22,885 nt of DNA. Origin: a virus. Each line of letters begins with the position of its first letter. Position 1 is the first letter of the stretch. The notes beneath the pieces are model-generated. The model was given only the letters and a program-made list of their open reading frames with translations, had not been told where the DNA came from and searched no databases. The position numbers and the translations under genes are program-made. The stretch is taken from IMG/VR virus record IMGVR_UViG_3300006803_000104, positions 1 through 22,885 of that record. The stretch is one strand, 5' to 3'. Shown piece by piece: positions 6,757 to 14,167 of the stretch.

Positions 6757-7383
6757 ATGAGTTACACAACACTAAAGGCCAACATTCAAAATTTTATAGA
6801 AGATGACTCTACAGAGTTCGTCGCGTCAATTGACACAATAATAGCGCAAGCTGAAGAAATGGTGTTCCAAAGGCTTCCGAACCTTCCTTGTTTCCGGCAG
6901 ACATCTTCCGCAGCGAATCTAGTGGCAGGGACAGCTTCATACACAATCCCAACAGCTCGGATGATCCGTCAGGTTTCCATAACAGATACAAATGTTGTCA
7001 CATATCTTGACCACAGATTAGATTCTTATGTTCGTGATTATTGGCCAAATGCCACGACCCAAGGAACACCCAGAATGTACAGCACAGATAGTGCAGGAAC
7101 ATCTGGAACAGTCATCACATTAGCACCAACACCATCAGCCACCTTGGCCTATAGTGTTGACTTTATAGCACCAGGAGCTGGCCTGAGTTCATCTAACGCT
7201 GACACATGGATCGACACCAATGCACCTGCTGTTTTGTTGGCAGCTGCATTGTTTGAAAGTTCTGCTTTCCTTAAAGCACCAGAAACGCTAAACTTATACA
7301 AAGGCCAGTTTGATGAGGCTGTGCAGCTCTTTCAGCAAGAGATGGGCAGGAACTATACAGCAGAATACAATGGAGGCATATAA
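6757..7383 (+). CDS. Second head-tail connector-type structural protein
   Basis: The start is set at ATG 6757, two bases after the preceding stop; an upstream GTG in the same frame would overlap the previous gene's GW-repeat coding and is unlikely. The 208-residue product begins MSYTTLKANIQNFIEDDSTEF, followed by DTIIAQAEEMVFQRLPNLPCF, strands with AGTASYTIP, and a C-terminal helical bundle (APAVLLAAALFESSAFLKAPE, then FDEAVQLFQQEM). This helix-strand-helix plan is that of phage adaptor/neck proteins in marine phages. It likely forms a ring or plug at the head-tail junction together with the gp4-like protein. Confidence 0.75.
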   Translation: MSYTTLKANIQNFIEDDSTEFVASIDTIIAQAEEMVFQRLPNLPCFRQTSSAANLVAGTASYTIPTARMIRQVSITDTNVVTYLDHRLDSYVRDYWPNATTQGTPRMYSTDSAGTSGTVITLAPTPSATLAYSVDFIAPGAGLSSSNADTWIDTNAPAVLLAAALFESSAFLKAPETLNLYKGQFDEAVQLFQQEMGRNYTAEYNGGI

Positions 7384-7823
7384 TGGCTATCACACAAGCG
7401 ATGTCCACACTTTTTAAAAAAGATGTTCTGTTGGGTGATCATCACCTAGACAGTGACAATATTTACATTGCGCTATACACCAGCAGCGCGACACTGAGCG
7501 CGGCAACAGACGGTTACATAACCAGCAATGAAGTTGCCAACGGCAATGGATACACAACAGGCGGCAATGCGCTGGCGAGTAAGGCGGTCACCGAAAACAG
7601 CACAAGCGGTGTTTTTGATGCGGCTGATCCAGAGTGGACAAGCGCAACATTTACTGCTCGTGGTGCTTTGATTTACAACAAAACGCTGGGCGATGCTTCA
7701 TCAAACGCAAGAGGCGCAATTGCAATCTTGGACTTTGGTGGTGACTTCTCTGTCTCTGGTGGTACTTTTAAAATTGTATTCCCAGCGGCTACTGCAAGCA
7801 ATGCAATTGTAAGGATCGACTAA
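7383..7823 (+). CDS. Small conserved virion structural protein
   Basis: The 146-residue protein begins MAITQAMSTLFKKDVLLGDHHL. It contains IYIALYTSSATLSAATDGY, NEVANGNGYTTGGNAL, then ATFTARGALIYNK and AIAILDFGGDFSVSGGTFKIVFP. This is a very common phage protein family, annotated only as structural; the 'IALYTSSATL...TARGALIYN...LDFG' pattern is characteristic in my memory. It is compact and beta-rich with no membrane segment. The start overlaps the preceding stop (TAATG). Location between connector and fibre genes suggests a neck or tail-appendage component. Confidence 0.8.
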   Translation: MAITQAMSTLFKKDVLLGDHHLDSDNIYIALYTSSATLSAATDGYITSNEVANGNGYTTGGNALASKAVTENSTSGVFDAADPEWTSATFTARGALIYNKTLGDASSNARGAIAILDFGGDFSVSGGTFKIVFPAATASNAIVRID

Positions 7824-7824
7824 A

Positions 7825-9069
7825 ATGGCTTCATCCTATGACAATGACTTACGCCTCAATGAAATGGCGACTGGCGATCAGTCGGGTTCATGGGGAACAG
7901 TCACAAACTTAAACTTAGAAATAATTGCGGAGGCGTTCAGCTACGGCACACGCGCTATTGCCAACGACTCCACAGACAACATAACACTTGCAGATGGGGC
8001 ATCAGACGCTGACCGCAGCATGTATCTAAAGCTGACTGGTGGCGGTCAGGCTTGCACAGTCAGTCTTTTGCCCAACACTGTTTCAAAGGTTTGGCTGATT
8101 GAAAATGCAACGTCTGCAACTTTGACATTCACCCAAGGCTCTGGGGCAAATGTTGCGGTGCTTGCTGGTCAGGTCAAAATGATCGCCACAGATGGCGCAG
8201 GATCAGGTGCGGTAGTTTACGATTTATTTACAGATGTGAATTTTGCTGGAACAACACATTTTGACAACATTGATGTTGATGGAACGACCAATCTTGATGC
8301 GGTGGATATTGATGGCGCAGTTCAGCTAGACGCTACCTTAACGGTAGGTGTTGATGATACTGGTTATGACGTTAAGTTTTTTGGAGATACTGCCAGTGCT
8401 TTTATGCAATGGGACGCGAGTGCTGATGATTTAATTCTTGGTGGCGGTGCAGGGTTAATTGTTCCAGAGGGCCAGCTTACAATTGCATCTACGGCAATGA
8501 CCAGTTCAGCGGCTGACTTAAATCAGCTTGACGGGAAAGTAGCTAAGACGGCTGGCTTAGAAACCATTTGGGTTCCTGCAGCCGCAATGTATCCCAGCAC
8601 AACTAATCCTTGCTCTGACCTTACTCAAGTCGAGACCACCGCGCTTCGCCCTGATATGAAAGTCTTAGATTTTGCAGCCGATGCAGATGACTTTGCTCAG
8701 TTCTCAATAGCGTTTCCAAAAAGTTGGAATGAAGGCACGATAAAGTTCCAAGTATTCTGGACACCTAGCACCACTAATACTGGCAATTGCATCTGGGGCT
8801 TGCAGGGCGTTTCGGTTGCCGATGGTGCCACTATAGATGTTGCGTTTGGTACAGCCGTAACTGTTACAGACGCAGGGATAGGCACGGTAGAAGATCAACA
8901 GGTTTCTGCTGTTAGCGGGGACGTAACCCTTACAAATGCTGCTGTTGATACGCAATCTTATTTCCAAATATTTAGAGATGCTAATGCGGGAGGCGATACA
9001 TTTACTGGCGTGTCTCGTTTGTTGGGCATTAAACTATTCTTCACTACCGATGCAGCAAACGATGCGTAG
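7825..9069 (+). CDS. Tail fibre / appendage protein, modular
   Basis: The 414-residue protein has an N-terminal domain (about 1-140, starting DNDLRLNEMATGDQSGSWG) shared by many marine phage fibres that probably anchors it to the virion. A repetitive beta-helix-like stretch follows (about 140-170, NIDVDGTTNLDAVDIDGAVQLD-type repeats), then the widespread module GVDDTGYDVKFFGDTASAFMQW with DDLILGG (about 175-207). A distinct C-terminal domain (about 246-414) starts IWVPAAAMYPSTT and ends LLGIKLFFTTDAAND; this terminal module recurs at the ends of unrelated marine phage fibres and is a receptor-binding candidate. No autoproteolytic chaperone domain or catalytic site was recognised. Confidence 0.82.
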   Translation: MASSYDNDLRLNEMATGDQSGSWGTVTNLNLEIIAEAFSYGTRAIANDSTDNITLADGASDADRSMYLKLTGGGQACTVSLLPNTVSKVWLIENATSATLTFTQGSGANVAVLAGQVKMIATDGAGSGAVVYDLFTDVNFAGTTHFDNIDVDGTTNLDAVDIDGAVQLDATLTVGVDDTGYDVKFFGDTASAFMQWDASADDLILGGGAGLIVPEGQLTIASTAMTSSAADLNQLDGKVAKTAGLETIWVPAAAMYPSTTNPCSDLTQVETTALRPDMKVLDFAADADDFAQFSIAFPKSWNEGTIKFQVFWTPSTTNTGNCIWGLQGVSVADGATIDVAFGTAVTVTDAGIGTVEDQQVSAVSGDVTLTNAAVDTQSYFQIFRDANAGGDTFTGVSRLLGIKLFFTTDAANDA

Positions 9070-9078
9070 GAGCTTGAC

Positions 9079-10053
9079 ATGAGTTTTGGTTATCAAGTTT
9101 TAGGTTTCGGTGCTTTTACAAGCGGCGGTGGATTAGATGCTACTGGCGGAACTATCACTGAAGCAGGGGGTTTTAAAATCCACACGTTTACAAGTAGTGG
9201 TACTTTTACAGTAAACTCTGGCGAATCTTCCGGTATTGAATTTTTAATAATTGCTGGTGGTGGCGGTGGTGGAACGCAGCACTCAGGTGGTGGCGGTGCT
9301 GGCGGTTATCGTTCTTCTGTTGGATCAGAAAATACTGGGGGTGGTGCATCTACCGAAAGTCGAATGAGCGTTAGCGCAGGAAGCTATACCGTAACCGTTG
9401 GCGCAGGTGGCGCAGGAGGGGCATCAGGCGGGAATGGTAGTGGTGGTTTTGGCACCAACGGCTCAAATTCTTCATTTAATTCTGTGACATCTACAGGCGG
9501 CGGAGGTGGTAGTTCTTGGCAGGGAGGTGGAGCGGGAACCAACGCAGGTAAAGTTGGGGGATCAGGCGGCGGCTCTGGTTATCCCAATACTGCTGGGGGT
9601 GCGGGTACGTCTGGGCAAGGTTTTGCTGGAGGTAAGTCCACTTCATCGGGGGCGGGTGTTCCACATGGAGGTGGCGGCGGCGGTGCATCAGCGGTTGGCA
9701 CAAACAACCAAGGCACAATTGGCAACTACTCATCAACCAATCCTGAGCAGGGAGGTGCTGGGGGTGCAGGTTTAGCCTCTGTAATTTCTGGTTCGTCAGT
9801 TACAAGAGCAGGAGGCGGCGGTGGCGGGACTTACAGTCCAAACGTAACTAACGCTAACCTATTAAATTCTGGGGGTGCGGGTGGCGGTGGACACGGAGGT
9901 TATAGAGCTAGTGAAAATAACCCAGCACTTGGTACAGTAAATCCAACGGCTGGATCAGCTAATACAGGCGGCGGAGGTGGCGGTTGCCAAGAATGGCAAC
10001 GCTCTGGTGCGGCAGGTGGCTCTGGAACAGTTATCATAAGGTATGCAATATGA
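9079..10053 (+). CDS. Glycine-rich putative receptor-binding adhesin
   Basis: The 324-residue protein starts MSFGYQVLGFGAFTSGGG, followed by GGFKIHTFTSSGTFTVNSG and IEFLIIAGGGGGG. Residues about 60-310 are dominated by Gly with Ser, Thr, Ala and Asn in repeated runs, ending GGSGTVIIRYAI. This is the layout of phage glycine-rich adhesin domains (the polyglycine-II sandwich described for T-even gp38-type tips is the structural analogue). These extended loops decide host range. It stands between a fibre gene and a fibre-associated gene, and has a TAGGAG site. Direct homology to gp38 is not claimed; the resemblance is compositional plus the conserved edges. Confidence 0.78.
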   Translation: MSFGYQVLGFGAFTSGGGLDATGGTITEAGGFKIHTFTSSGTFTVNSGESSGIEFLIIAGGGGGGTQHSGGGGAGGYRSSVGSENTGGGASTESRMSVSAGSYTVTVGAGGAGGASGGNGSGGFGTNGSNSSFNSVTSTGGGGGSSWQGGGAGTNAGKVGGSGGGSGYPNTAGGAGTSGQGFAGGKSTSSGAGVPHGGGGGGASAVGTNNQGTIGNYSSTNPEQGGAGGAGLASVISGSSVTRAGGGGGGTYSPNVTNANLLNSGGAGGGGHGGYRASENNPALGTVNPTAGSANTGGGGGGCQEWQRSGAAGGSGTVIIRYAI

Positions 10054-10385
10054 GCCATTTTGCAAAAATAGAAGGTGGAATTGTCACGCAAGTCATTGTA
10101 GCAGAGCAAGACTTTATTGATACTCAATCAGGCACTTGGGTTCAGACCAGTTATAATACACACGGCGGTCAGCATACGCTAGGCAACACGCCTCTGCGGA
10201 AAAACTATGCTGGTGTCGGCTACACATATGACAGTAATAAGGATGCTTTTTATGCACCACAACCGTTTCCAAGTTGGGTGCTAAACGAAACAACCTGTTT
10301 GTGGGAATCGCCTGTTGCCTATCCAAGTGATGGGAAAAAATACACTTGGAATGAAGACAAAACAAGCTGGGTTGAGGTAACTTAA
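10050..10385 (+). CDS. Fibre-associated structural protein
   Basis: ATG 10050 overlaps the adhesin's stop (ATGA); an upstream in-frame start inside the adhesin gene is rejected because the conserved protein begins MSHFAKIEGGIVTQVIVAEQ. The 111-residue product then has LRKNYAGVGYTYDSNKDAFY, PFPSWVLNETTCLWESPVAYP and a Trp-rich end (YTWNEDKTSWVEV). This protein is widespread in cyanophages and pelagiphages next to fibre genes. It may act as a fibre tip, cap or assembly factor. It has no signal or membrane segment. Confidence 0.8.
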   Translation: MSHFAKIEGGIVTQVIVAEQDFIDTQSGTWVQTSYNTHGGQHTLGNTPLRKNYAGVGYTYDSNKDAFYAPQPFPSWVLNETTCLWESPVAYPSDGKKYTWNEDKTSWVEVT

Positions 10386-10579
10386 TGGACAAACGCACAG
10401 TAGCCTCTGCACATAGCAGAATTGATGATTTAAATATCACCTTTGCATCTCTTCGCACGGAAGTGACCATACAACACAAAGAACTGTTTACGAGGGTAAA
10501 GCGTTTAGAGGCGATTATGATCGGTGCCAGTGCAGCAATCATCTTGATGCTTATCACTGTGCTAACAAAAATGGGGTAA
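10385..10579 (+). CDS. Small coiled-coil membrane protein (haemolysin XhlA-like)
   Basis: The 64-residue protein has a charged helical N-terminus (about 1-43, heptad-like) and one C-terminal hydrophobic segment (IMIGASAAIILMLITVLT, about 44-61). This is the layout of XhlA-type lysis accessory proteins, which are cytoplasmic coiled coils anchored by a single C-terminal segment and act with a holin. It overlaps the preceding stop by one base (TAATG) and opens a run of membrane proteins that leads to a peptidoglycan endopeptidase. The assignment rests on topology and neighbours. Confidence 0.7.
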   Translation: MDKRTVASAHSRIDDLNITFASLRTEVTIQHKELFTRVKRLEAIMIGASAAIILMLITVLTKMG

Positions 10580-10583
10580 GAGC

Positions 10584-10784
10584 ATGACTATGGAAAAGTT
10601 TCTGGCATGGAAAATTATGCCTCGGTTCATGATGTTGGTGATGACGGTTATGTATATCCGTGTGATTGAGTGGTTCATGTCTCTCCCACAGGATGTTGTC
10701 AGCACTCAGGCCACTGCATTGACTGCCACTGTGACAGGTGCTATGACAGGTGCATTCGCTGTGTGGTTAGGATCAGAGAAATGA
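10584..10784 (+). CDS. Small holin-like membrane protein
   Basis: The 66-residue protein has two hydrophobic segments, one near residues 11-31 (MPRFMMLVMTVMYIRVIEWF) and one near 44-62 (ALTATVTGAMTGAFAVWLG), separated by a short polar loop. That is typical of a class II holin. A second in-frame ATG two codons in (10590) gives an alternative start. The TGA overlaps the next gene's ATG. Its place between an XhlA-like protein and another membrane protein, just before the endopeptidase, supports a role in timing lysis. Confidence 0.68.
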   Translation: MTMEKFLAWKIMPRFMMLVMTVMYIRVIEWFMSLPQDVVSTQATALTATVTGAMTGAFAVWLGSEK

Positions 10785-11236
10785 TGGCACTGCTAGGAAG
10801 CCTTCTAGGTTTCGGATCATCGTTTCTCCCTTCTGTGCTGGATTACTTCAAGGCAAACCAACAACAAAAACACCGCATTGAAATGATGCAAATAGAAACG
10901 GATCTTGCTCAAAGACGCAGCGAAATGAAGCTGGTTGAGCTAGATAAAAAGGCAGACATCGAAGAAACAAAAGGGTTGTATGCACATGACCGATCTATTG
11001 ACGCTGGAGGCTTTGTCAACGCTCTCAGGGGCAGCGTTCGCCCTATCATTACTTATGCCTTTTTCGGATTGTTCGTAGCCACGAAAGTTGTGATCATGGT
11101 CAAAGTCACGCAAGCTGGTGGTGATTGGATGCAAGCAGTTGACTTGATGTGGGATGGAGAAACGTCCGGACTGTTCAGTGCGGTCTTGGCTTTTTGGTTT
11201 GGGAATCGTGCGATCACGAAGTATGCGGGGAAGTAG
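10781..11236 (+). CDS. Holin-like membrane protein with coiled coil (GTA-type 3TM holin candidate)
   Basis: The start is set at ATG 10781, overlapping the previous stop (ATGA); the frame is open upstream but inside the previous gene. The 151-residue product has an apolar N-terminal helix (about 1-23), a long charged coiled coil (about 25-66), a membrane segment IITYAFFGLFVATKVVIMV (about 89-107) and a second near 129-142 (SGLFSAVLAFWFGNRA). Similar proteins are classed with the 3TM holins of gene-transfer-agent type (PF11351) in my recollection. A role in lysis next to the endopeptidase is likely. An alternative is a membrane-anchored virion protein. Confidence 0.65.
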   Translation: MMALLGSLLGFGSSFLPSVLDYFKANQQQKHRIEMMQIETDLAQRRSEMKLVELDKKADIEETKGLYAHDRSIDAGGFVNALRGSVRPIITYAFFGLFVATKVVIMVKVTQAGGDWMQAVDLMWDGETSGLFSAVLAFWFGNRAITKYAGK

Positions 11237-11238
11237 CC

Positions 11239-11691
11239 ATGGGATACAAGTTAGGAAAACGAAGCCTATCAAGGCTAGAAGGTGTCAACGAAAATCTGGT
11301 AACTGTCGTGAAGTACGCCATCGGCGTCACCAAACAAGACTTTTCAGTGATTTGCGGGTTGAGGACGATAGAAGAGCAAAAAGCTCTTGTCGCCAAAGGT
11401 GCCAGCCAAACAATGAAAAGCAAGCACATCCACGGCAATGCCGTCGACTTGATGGCTTACGTTGATGGTGGTCGTTGGGAGCTCAACCTTTACGACGAGA
11501 TTGCTGATGCGATGAAAGAAGCTGCTGCAGCCTCTGGAGTTAAGATCAAGTGGGGCGCAGCTTGGACAGTTGACTCTCTCGGGGATTGGGAGGGCACTGC
11601 GGAGAATGCGATGAACAGCTACATTGACATTCGCAGGTCACAAGGTCGTAGGCCATTCATAGATGCACCTCATTTTGAGCTAGCTTTTTAA
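11239..11691 (+). CDS. M15-family peptidoglycan endopeptidase (endolysin)
   Basis: The start is set at ATG 11239, two bases after the preceding stop; in-frame codons upstream lie within the holin-like gene. The 150-residue enzyme has the zinc motif SKHIHGNAVD at 61-70 (SxHxxGxAxD, ligands H63 and D70) and DAPHFEL at 142-148, giving the catalytic Asp142 and zinc ligand His145. ICGLRTIEEQ at 38-47 is the usual strand-helix before the first motif. This is the L-alanyl-D-glutamate/D-alanyl peptidase type (VanY/Ply500-like). It has no signal peptide, so it needs a holin to cross the membrane. Confidence 0.88.
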   Translation: MGYKLGKRSLSRLEGVNENLVTVVKYAIGVTKQDFSVICGLRTIEEQKALVAKGASQTMKSKHIHGNAVDLMAYVDGGRWELNLYDEIADAMKEAAAASGVKIKWGAAWTVDSLGDWEGTAENAMNSYIDIRRSQGRRPFIDAPHFELAF

Positions 11692-11692
11692 T

Positions 11693-13603
11693 ATGACTTT
11701 TTCTCTGATAAAATATAACTCAGGGATTGTCAAGGACACCACAGAATATTCTGCTGGTAAGAATGGGCCATTTTACGTTGACAGCGATCTTGTTCGTTTT
11801 GTTAATGGATATCCAGAAAAGATCGGTGGCTGGGAAAAAGATGCGTTTTATGCATTAGACCCTGCTGGAGAAACAACGTCTACTGAAGCCACATTGACTG
11901 GCATTGGTCGGAAGATGGTTTTCTGGAGAGCAGTCGATGGTTTTGATAGGATAGCTGTCGGGACGCACAACCATCTTTACATAATTCAAAACAATGCAAT
12001 CTATGACATAACACCACTGCGGAAAACCACGAGCAACCTCTCTAATCCTTTGGTCGTTACCAATGGCAGCACAACTATCACCGTAACCGATAATTCGCAT
12101 GGAGCTTCAGACGGTGATTTTGTTGTAATAAACTCTGCCACCGCTACAGGAGGGATCCCCGCAGACACAATCAACAGAATGTCTGGCTATCAAATAACTT
12201 TCATTGACACTAATTCTTATTCAATACAATCCCCATCAGCTGCAACGAGCGGAGCCACAGGTGGTGGAACGACAATAGACATAAAATACCTGATCGGCTC
12301 TAGTGATGGGTTGGGCTCACAAAGCGCCAATCCTGCTCTGGGTTGGGGTGTTGGTGGATGGGGTGAGTCAACGTGGAACACGGCAAGATCTTTGTCTCTA
12401 TCTCAAGTAAACTTAGAAAGTTCTGCTTGGAGCTTAAATCTTTGGGGAGAAGACCTCCTTGCAACGGTCAGGGGGAGTGATGTTTATTATTGGGACACAT
12501 CTTCTAATGTTACGAGCAGAGCAGTTTTGGTGTCATCAATAGCCGGAGCAGCTTCTGTCCCAGAAAAAATAAGAGTGTCTGTCGTTAGTTTTCCAGACAG
12601 ACACTTCATAGCTGGTGGGGCCAGCGTTTACGTCGCAGCTGATGGGAGCTCTGGTGACTTGGATCCGATGTTGGTTCGCTGGTCAACTCAAGAAGACTTC
12701 ACGAAGTTTGCACCAACAGCAACCAACACAGCTGGTGATCAACGGTTGGAAGTTGGCACAAAAATAATCACAATGGTCAACACCCGAGAAGAAACTATAA
12801 TAAGCACCGACGAGGCTATTTATGGCATGACGTTCGTGGGGGCACCATTCATATTCTCTTTCCGATTGCTGGCCACTGGAGTTGGTGCCAATGGCATAAA
12901 CTCGATGATCGCTATTGATGGCAATGTATATTGGATGAGCAACAGATCTTTTTACGTTTATGATGGTGTTGTCAAAGAGATTCCTTGTTCCGTAAAACAT
13001 TTTGTTTTCGACAGAATGCAAGGTCGTTATTTCGACAAGACTGCAGTCGGTCATAATGTTGAATTCAACGAGGTCACTTGGTTCTATGTTTCTGACCAGA
13101 ACACAGCTGCTGATAATCCTGAGCCAGACAGTTATGTTTCTTACAACTATGCTGAAAATGCTTGGTCTATTGGAGCTATGGACAGGACGGTCTGGAATGA
13201 TGCGTTTGGCTCTCGAGAAAAACCATTCGCATTTGATGCAGGTGGTCATTTGTATAATCAAGAGACAGGAACAAGCGCAGATGGCGCAGCTATGAATTGC
13301 TTTATTGAAGGTGCGCCAAGAGAAATGACGACGGAAGGCAACAACCTTTATATGGTTGACAGGATAATCCCAGATATTACAATGGGAGCCAACAGCACAG
13401 TTTCAGTTTTCATGAATACTCGCAAGTTCCCGAATGCTTCTGAGACTTCCAAAGGTCCATTCAACATCACTTCCACAACCGAAAAGATCAGCACCAGAGC
13501 AAAAGGTCGCCAGATAGCTTTAAAGTTCCAAAGCACAGGAACCCAAGACGAATGGCAGCTTGGAGATTTTAGAATTGACTTGAGACAGGATGGCCCAAGA
13601 TGA
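11693..13603 (+). CDS. Large tail hub / stabilisation protein candidate (P22 gp10-like)
   Basis: The 636-residue protein begins MTFSLIKYNSGIVKDTTEYS, then PFYVDSDLVRFVNGYPEKIGGW. It contains GTHNHLYIIQNNAIYDITP, a Gly/Trp motif LGWGVGGWGE at about 216-225, WSLNLWGEDLLATVRG, and DPMLVRWSTQEDFTKFAPTA followed by TAGDQRLEVG. Repeated strands of this kind suggest a beta-propeller-like fold, as in the P22 gp10 hub/stabilisation protein that lies between the adaptor and the tail tip. The sequence is very typical of marine podoviruses, where it is usually annotated as structural or stabilisation protein. The gene follows the endopeptidase by one base, so hub and lysis genes share a transcript. The exact hub role is inferred. 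Confidence 0.75.
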   Translation: MTFSLIKYNSGIVKDTTEYSAGKNGPFYVDSDLVRFVNGYPEKIGGWEKDAFYALDPAGETTSTEATLTGIGRKMVFWRAVDGFDRIAVGTHNHLYIIQNNAIYDITPLRKTTSNLSNPLVVTNGSTTITVTDNSHGASDGDFVVINSATATGGIPADTINRMSGYQITFIDTNSYSIQSPSAATSGATGGGTTIDIKYLIGSSDGLGSQSANPALGWGVGGWGESTWNTARSLSLSQVNLESSAWSLNLWGEDLLATVRGSDVYYWDTSSNVTSRAVLVSSIAGAASVPEKIRVSVVSFPDRHFIAGGASVYVAADGSSGDLDPMLVRWSTQEDFTKFAPTATNTAGDQRLEVGTKIITMVNTREETIISTDEAIYGMTFVGAPFIFSFRLLATGVGANGINSMIAIDGNVYWMSNRSFYVYDGVVKEIPCSVKHFVFDRMQGRYFDKTAVGHNVEFNEVTWFYVSDQNTAADNPEPDSYVSYNYAENAWSIGAMDRTVWNDAFGSREKPFAFDAGGHLYNQETGTSADGAAMNCFIEGAPREMTTEGNNLYMVDRIIPDITMGANSTVSVFMNTRKFPNASETSKGPFNITSTTEKISTRAKGRQIALKFQSTGTQDEWQLGDFRIDLRQDGPR

Positions 13604-13788
13604 CACAGCCAGCAGCCCCACTAGCAGTTTTGAGGTTGCCAACTCCCCCAGAGGAGTATCACCGGAGTTATATGGCACGCTTGACCAATACAATCGAGTT
13701 AGAAAAACAGGCAACTTATTTTGCCAACTCAGCAGGTCTTAATTCAGCCACAGAGCAAGCTGAAGCTACAGCGTGGTTCATTGGGTAA
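13600..13788 (+). CDS. Small structural-cluster protein
   Basis: The 62-residue protein begins MTQPAAPLAVLRLPTPPEEY, with a Pro-rich start and then a helical, polar rest (YMARLTNTIELEKQATYF). Its ATG overlaps the hub gene's TGA (ATGA), so it is translationally coupled. The 'LxLPxPPxEYxxxYMxxLxNTIxxE' pattern is familiar from small ORFs in marine phage tail clusters. No function is known to me; a minor tail protein or assembly chaperone for the hub is possible. Confidence 0.75.
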   Translation: MTQPAAPLAVLRLPTPPEEYHRSYMARLTNTIELEKQATYFANSAGLNSATEQAEATAWFIG

Positions 13789-14117
13789 TGGCTAACAACT
13801 ATAAAAACGCGAAAGTTGATTTGACGGGAACAGGAGCAACTGTCCTTTATACGACTCCCAGCGCGACCACCACACTGATCAAGTCATTGCTTGTTTCTGA
13901 AGACAGCGGCAATGCCGACACAATCACCGTCACAATAACAGACGCAGCCTCATCTCCTGCGACTTTCTCTTTATTTAAAGTCAAGGCTGTGGGCGCGAAT
14001 GCAACTGTTGAGCTTTTGACGCAGCCTTTGGTTGTTCAAGAAGATGAGATAATAAAAGTCACCGCAGCCACAGGAAACAGGTTGCACGTTGTGGCATCAT
14101 TGCTGGAGATAAGTTAA
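13788..14117 (+). CDS. Small beta-rich virion structural protein
   Basis: The start is set at ATG 13788, overlapping the previous stop (TAATG). The 109-residue product MANNYKNAKVDLTGTGATVLYT... continues with LIKSLLVSEDSGNADTITVTITD, SPATFSLFKVKAVGANATVELL and an end rich in Val and Ala. It is low in charge with regular strands. Proteins of this design, with a 'VYTxPxxTTTLIKSLxVxN' opening, are frequent small structural proteins in marine phage tail regions and resemble a single beta sandwich. It is probably a virion appendage component. Confidence 0.77.
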   Translation: MANNYKNAKVDLTGTGATVLYTTPSATTTLIKSLLVSEDSGNADTITVTITDAASSPATFSLFKVKAVGANATVELLTQPLVVQEDEIIKVTAATGNRLHVVASLLEIS

Positions 14118-14142
14118 TGATTTACTACTCACGCAATATAAA
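14114..14142 (+). promoter_or_regulatory. Weak candidate promoter before the ejection-protein genes
   Basis: TTAATG (14114-14119) and TATAAA (14137-14142) are spaced 17 bases, in one of the few AT-rich gaps of the plus-strand block. A short dyad ACTAA/TTAGT follows. The -35 match is poor (3 of 6), so this is only a candidate for a separate late transcript of the downstream genes. Confidence 0.22.
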
Positions 14143-14167
14143 CTAAAATTAGTCAAAGGAATCTTTC

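Noticed and set aside
9491-9775. Open frames on both strands inside the glycine-rich adhesin gene
   Set aside because: The GGN-rich codons avoid stops in other frames, so long shadows are expected; the Gly-rich frame has conserved edges and is the real one.
7825-10053. Diversity-generating retroelement target in the fibre or adhesin genes
   Set aside because: No reverse transcriptase, template repeat or accessory gene is visible in the window.
10670-10780. Longer start for the third membrane protein, adding a Cys-rich N-terminus
   Set aside because: The Cys-rich stretch is the out-of-frame reading of the two-segment holin gene; ATGA at 10781 is the natural start.
11149-11238. Longer start for the M15 endopeptidase
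   Set aside because: The extra residues overlap the holin-like coding region and are not peptidase-like; ATG 11239 follows the preceding stop directly.
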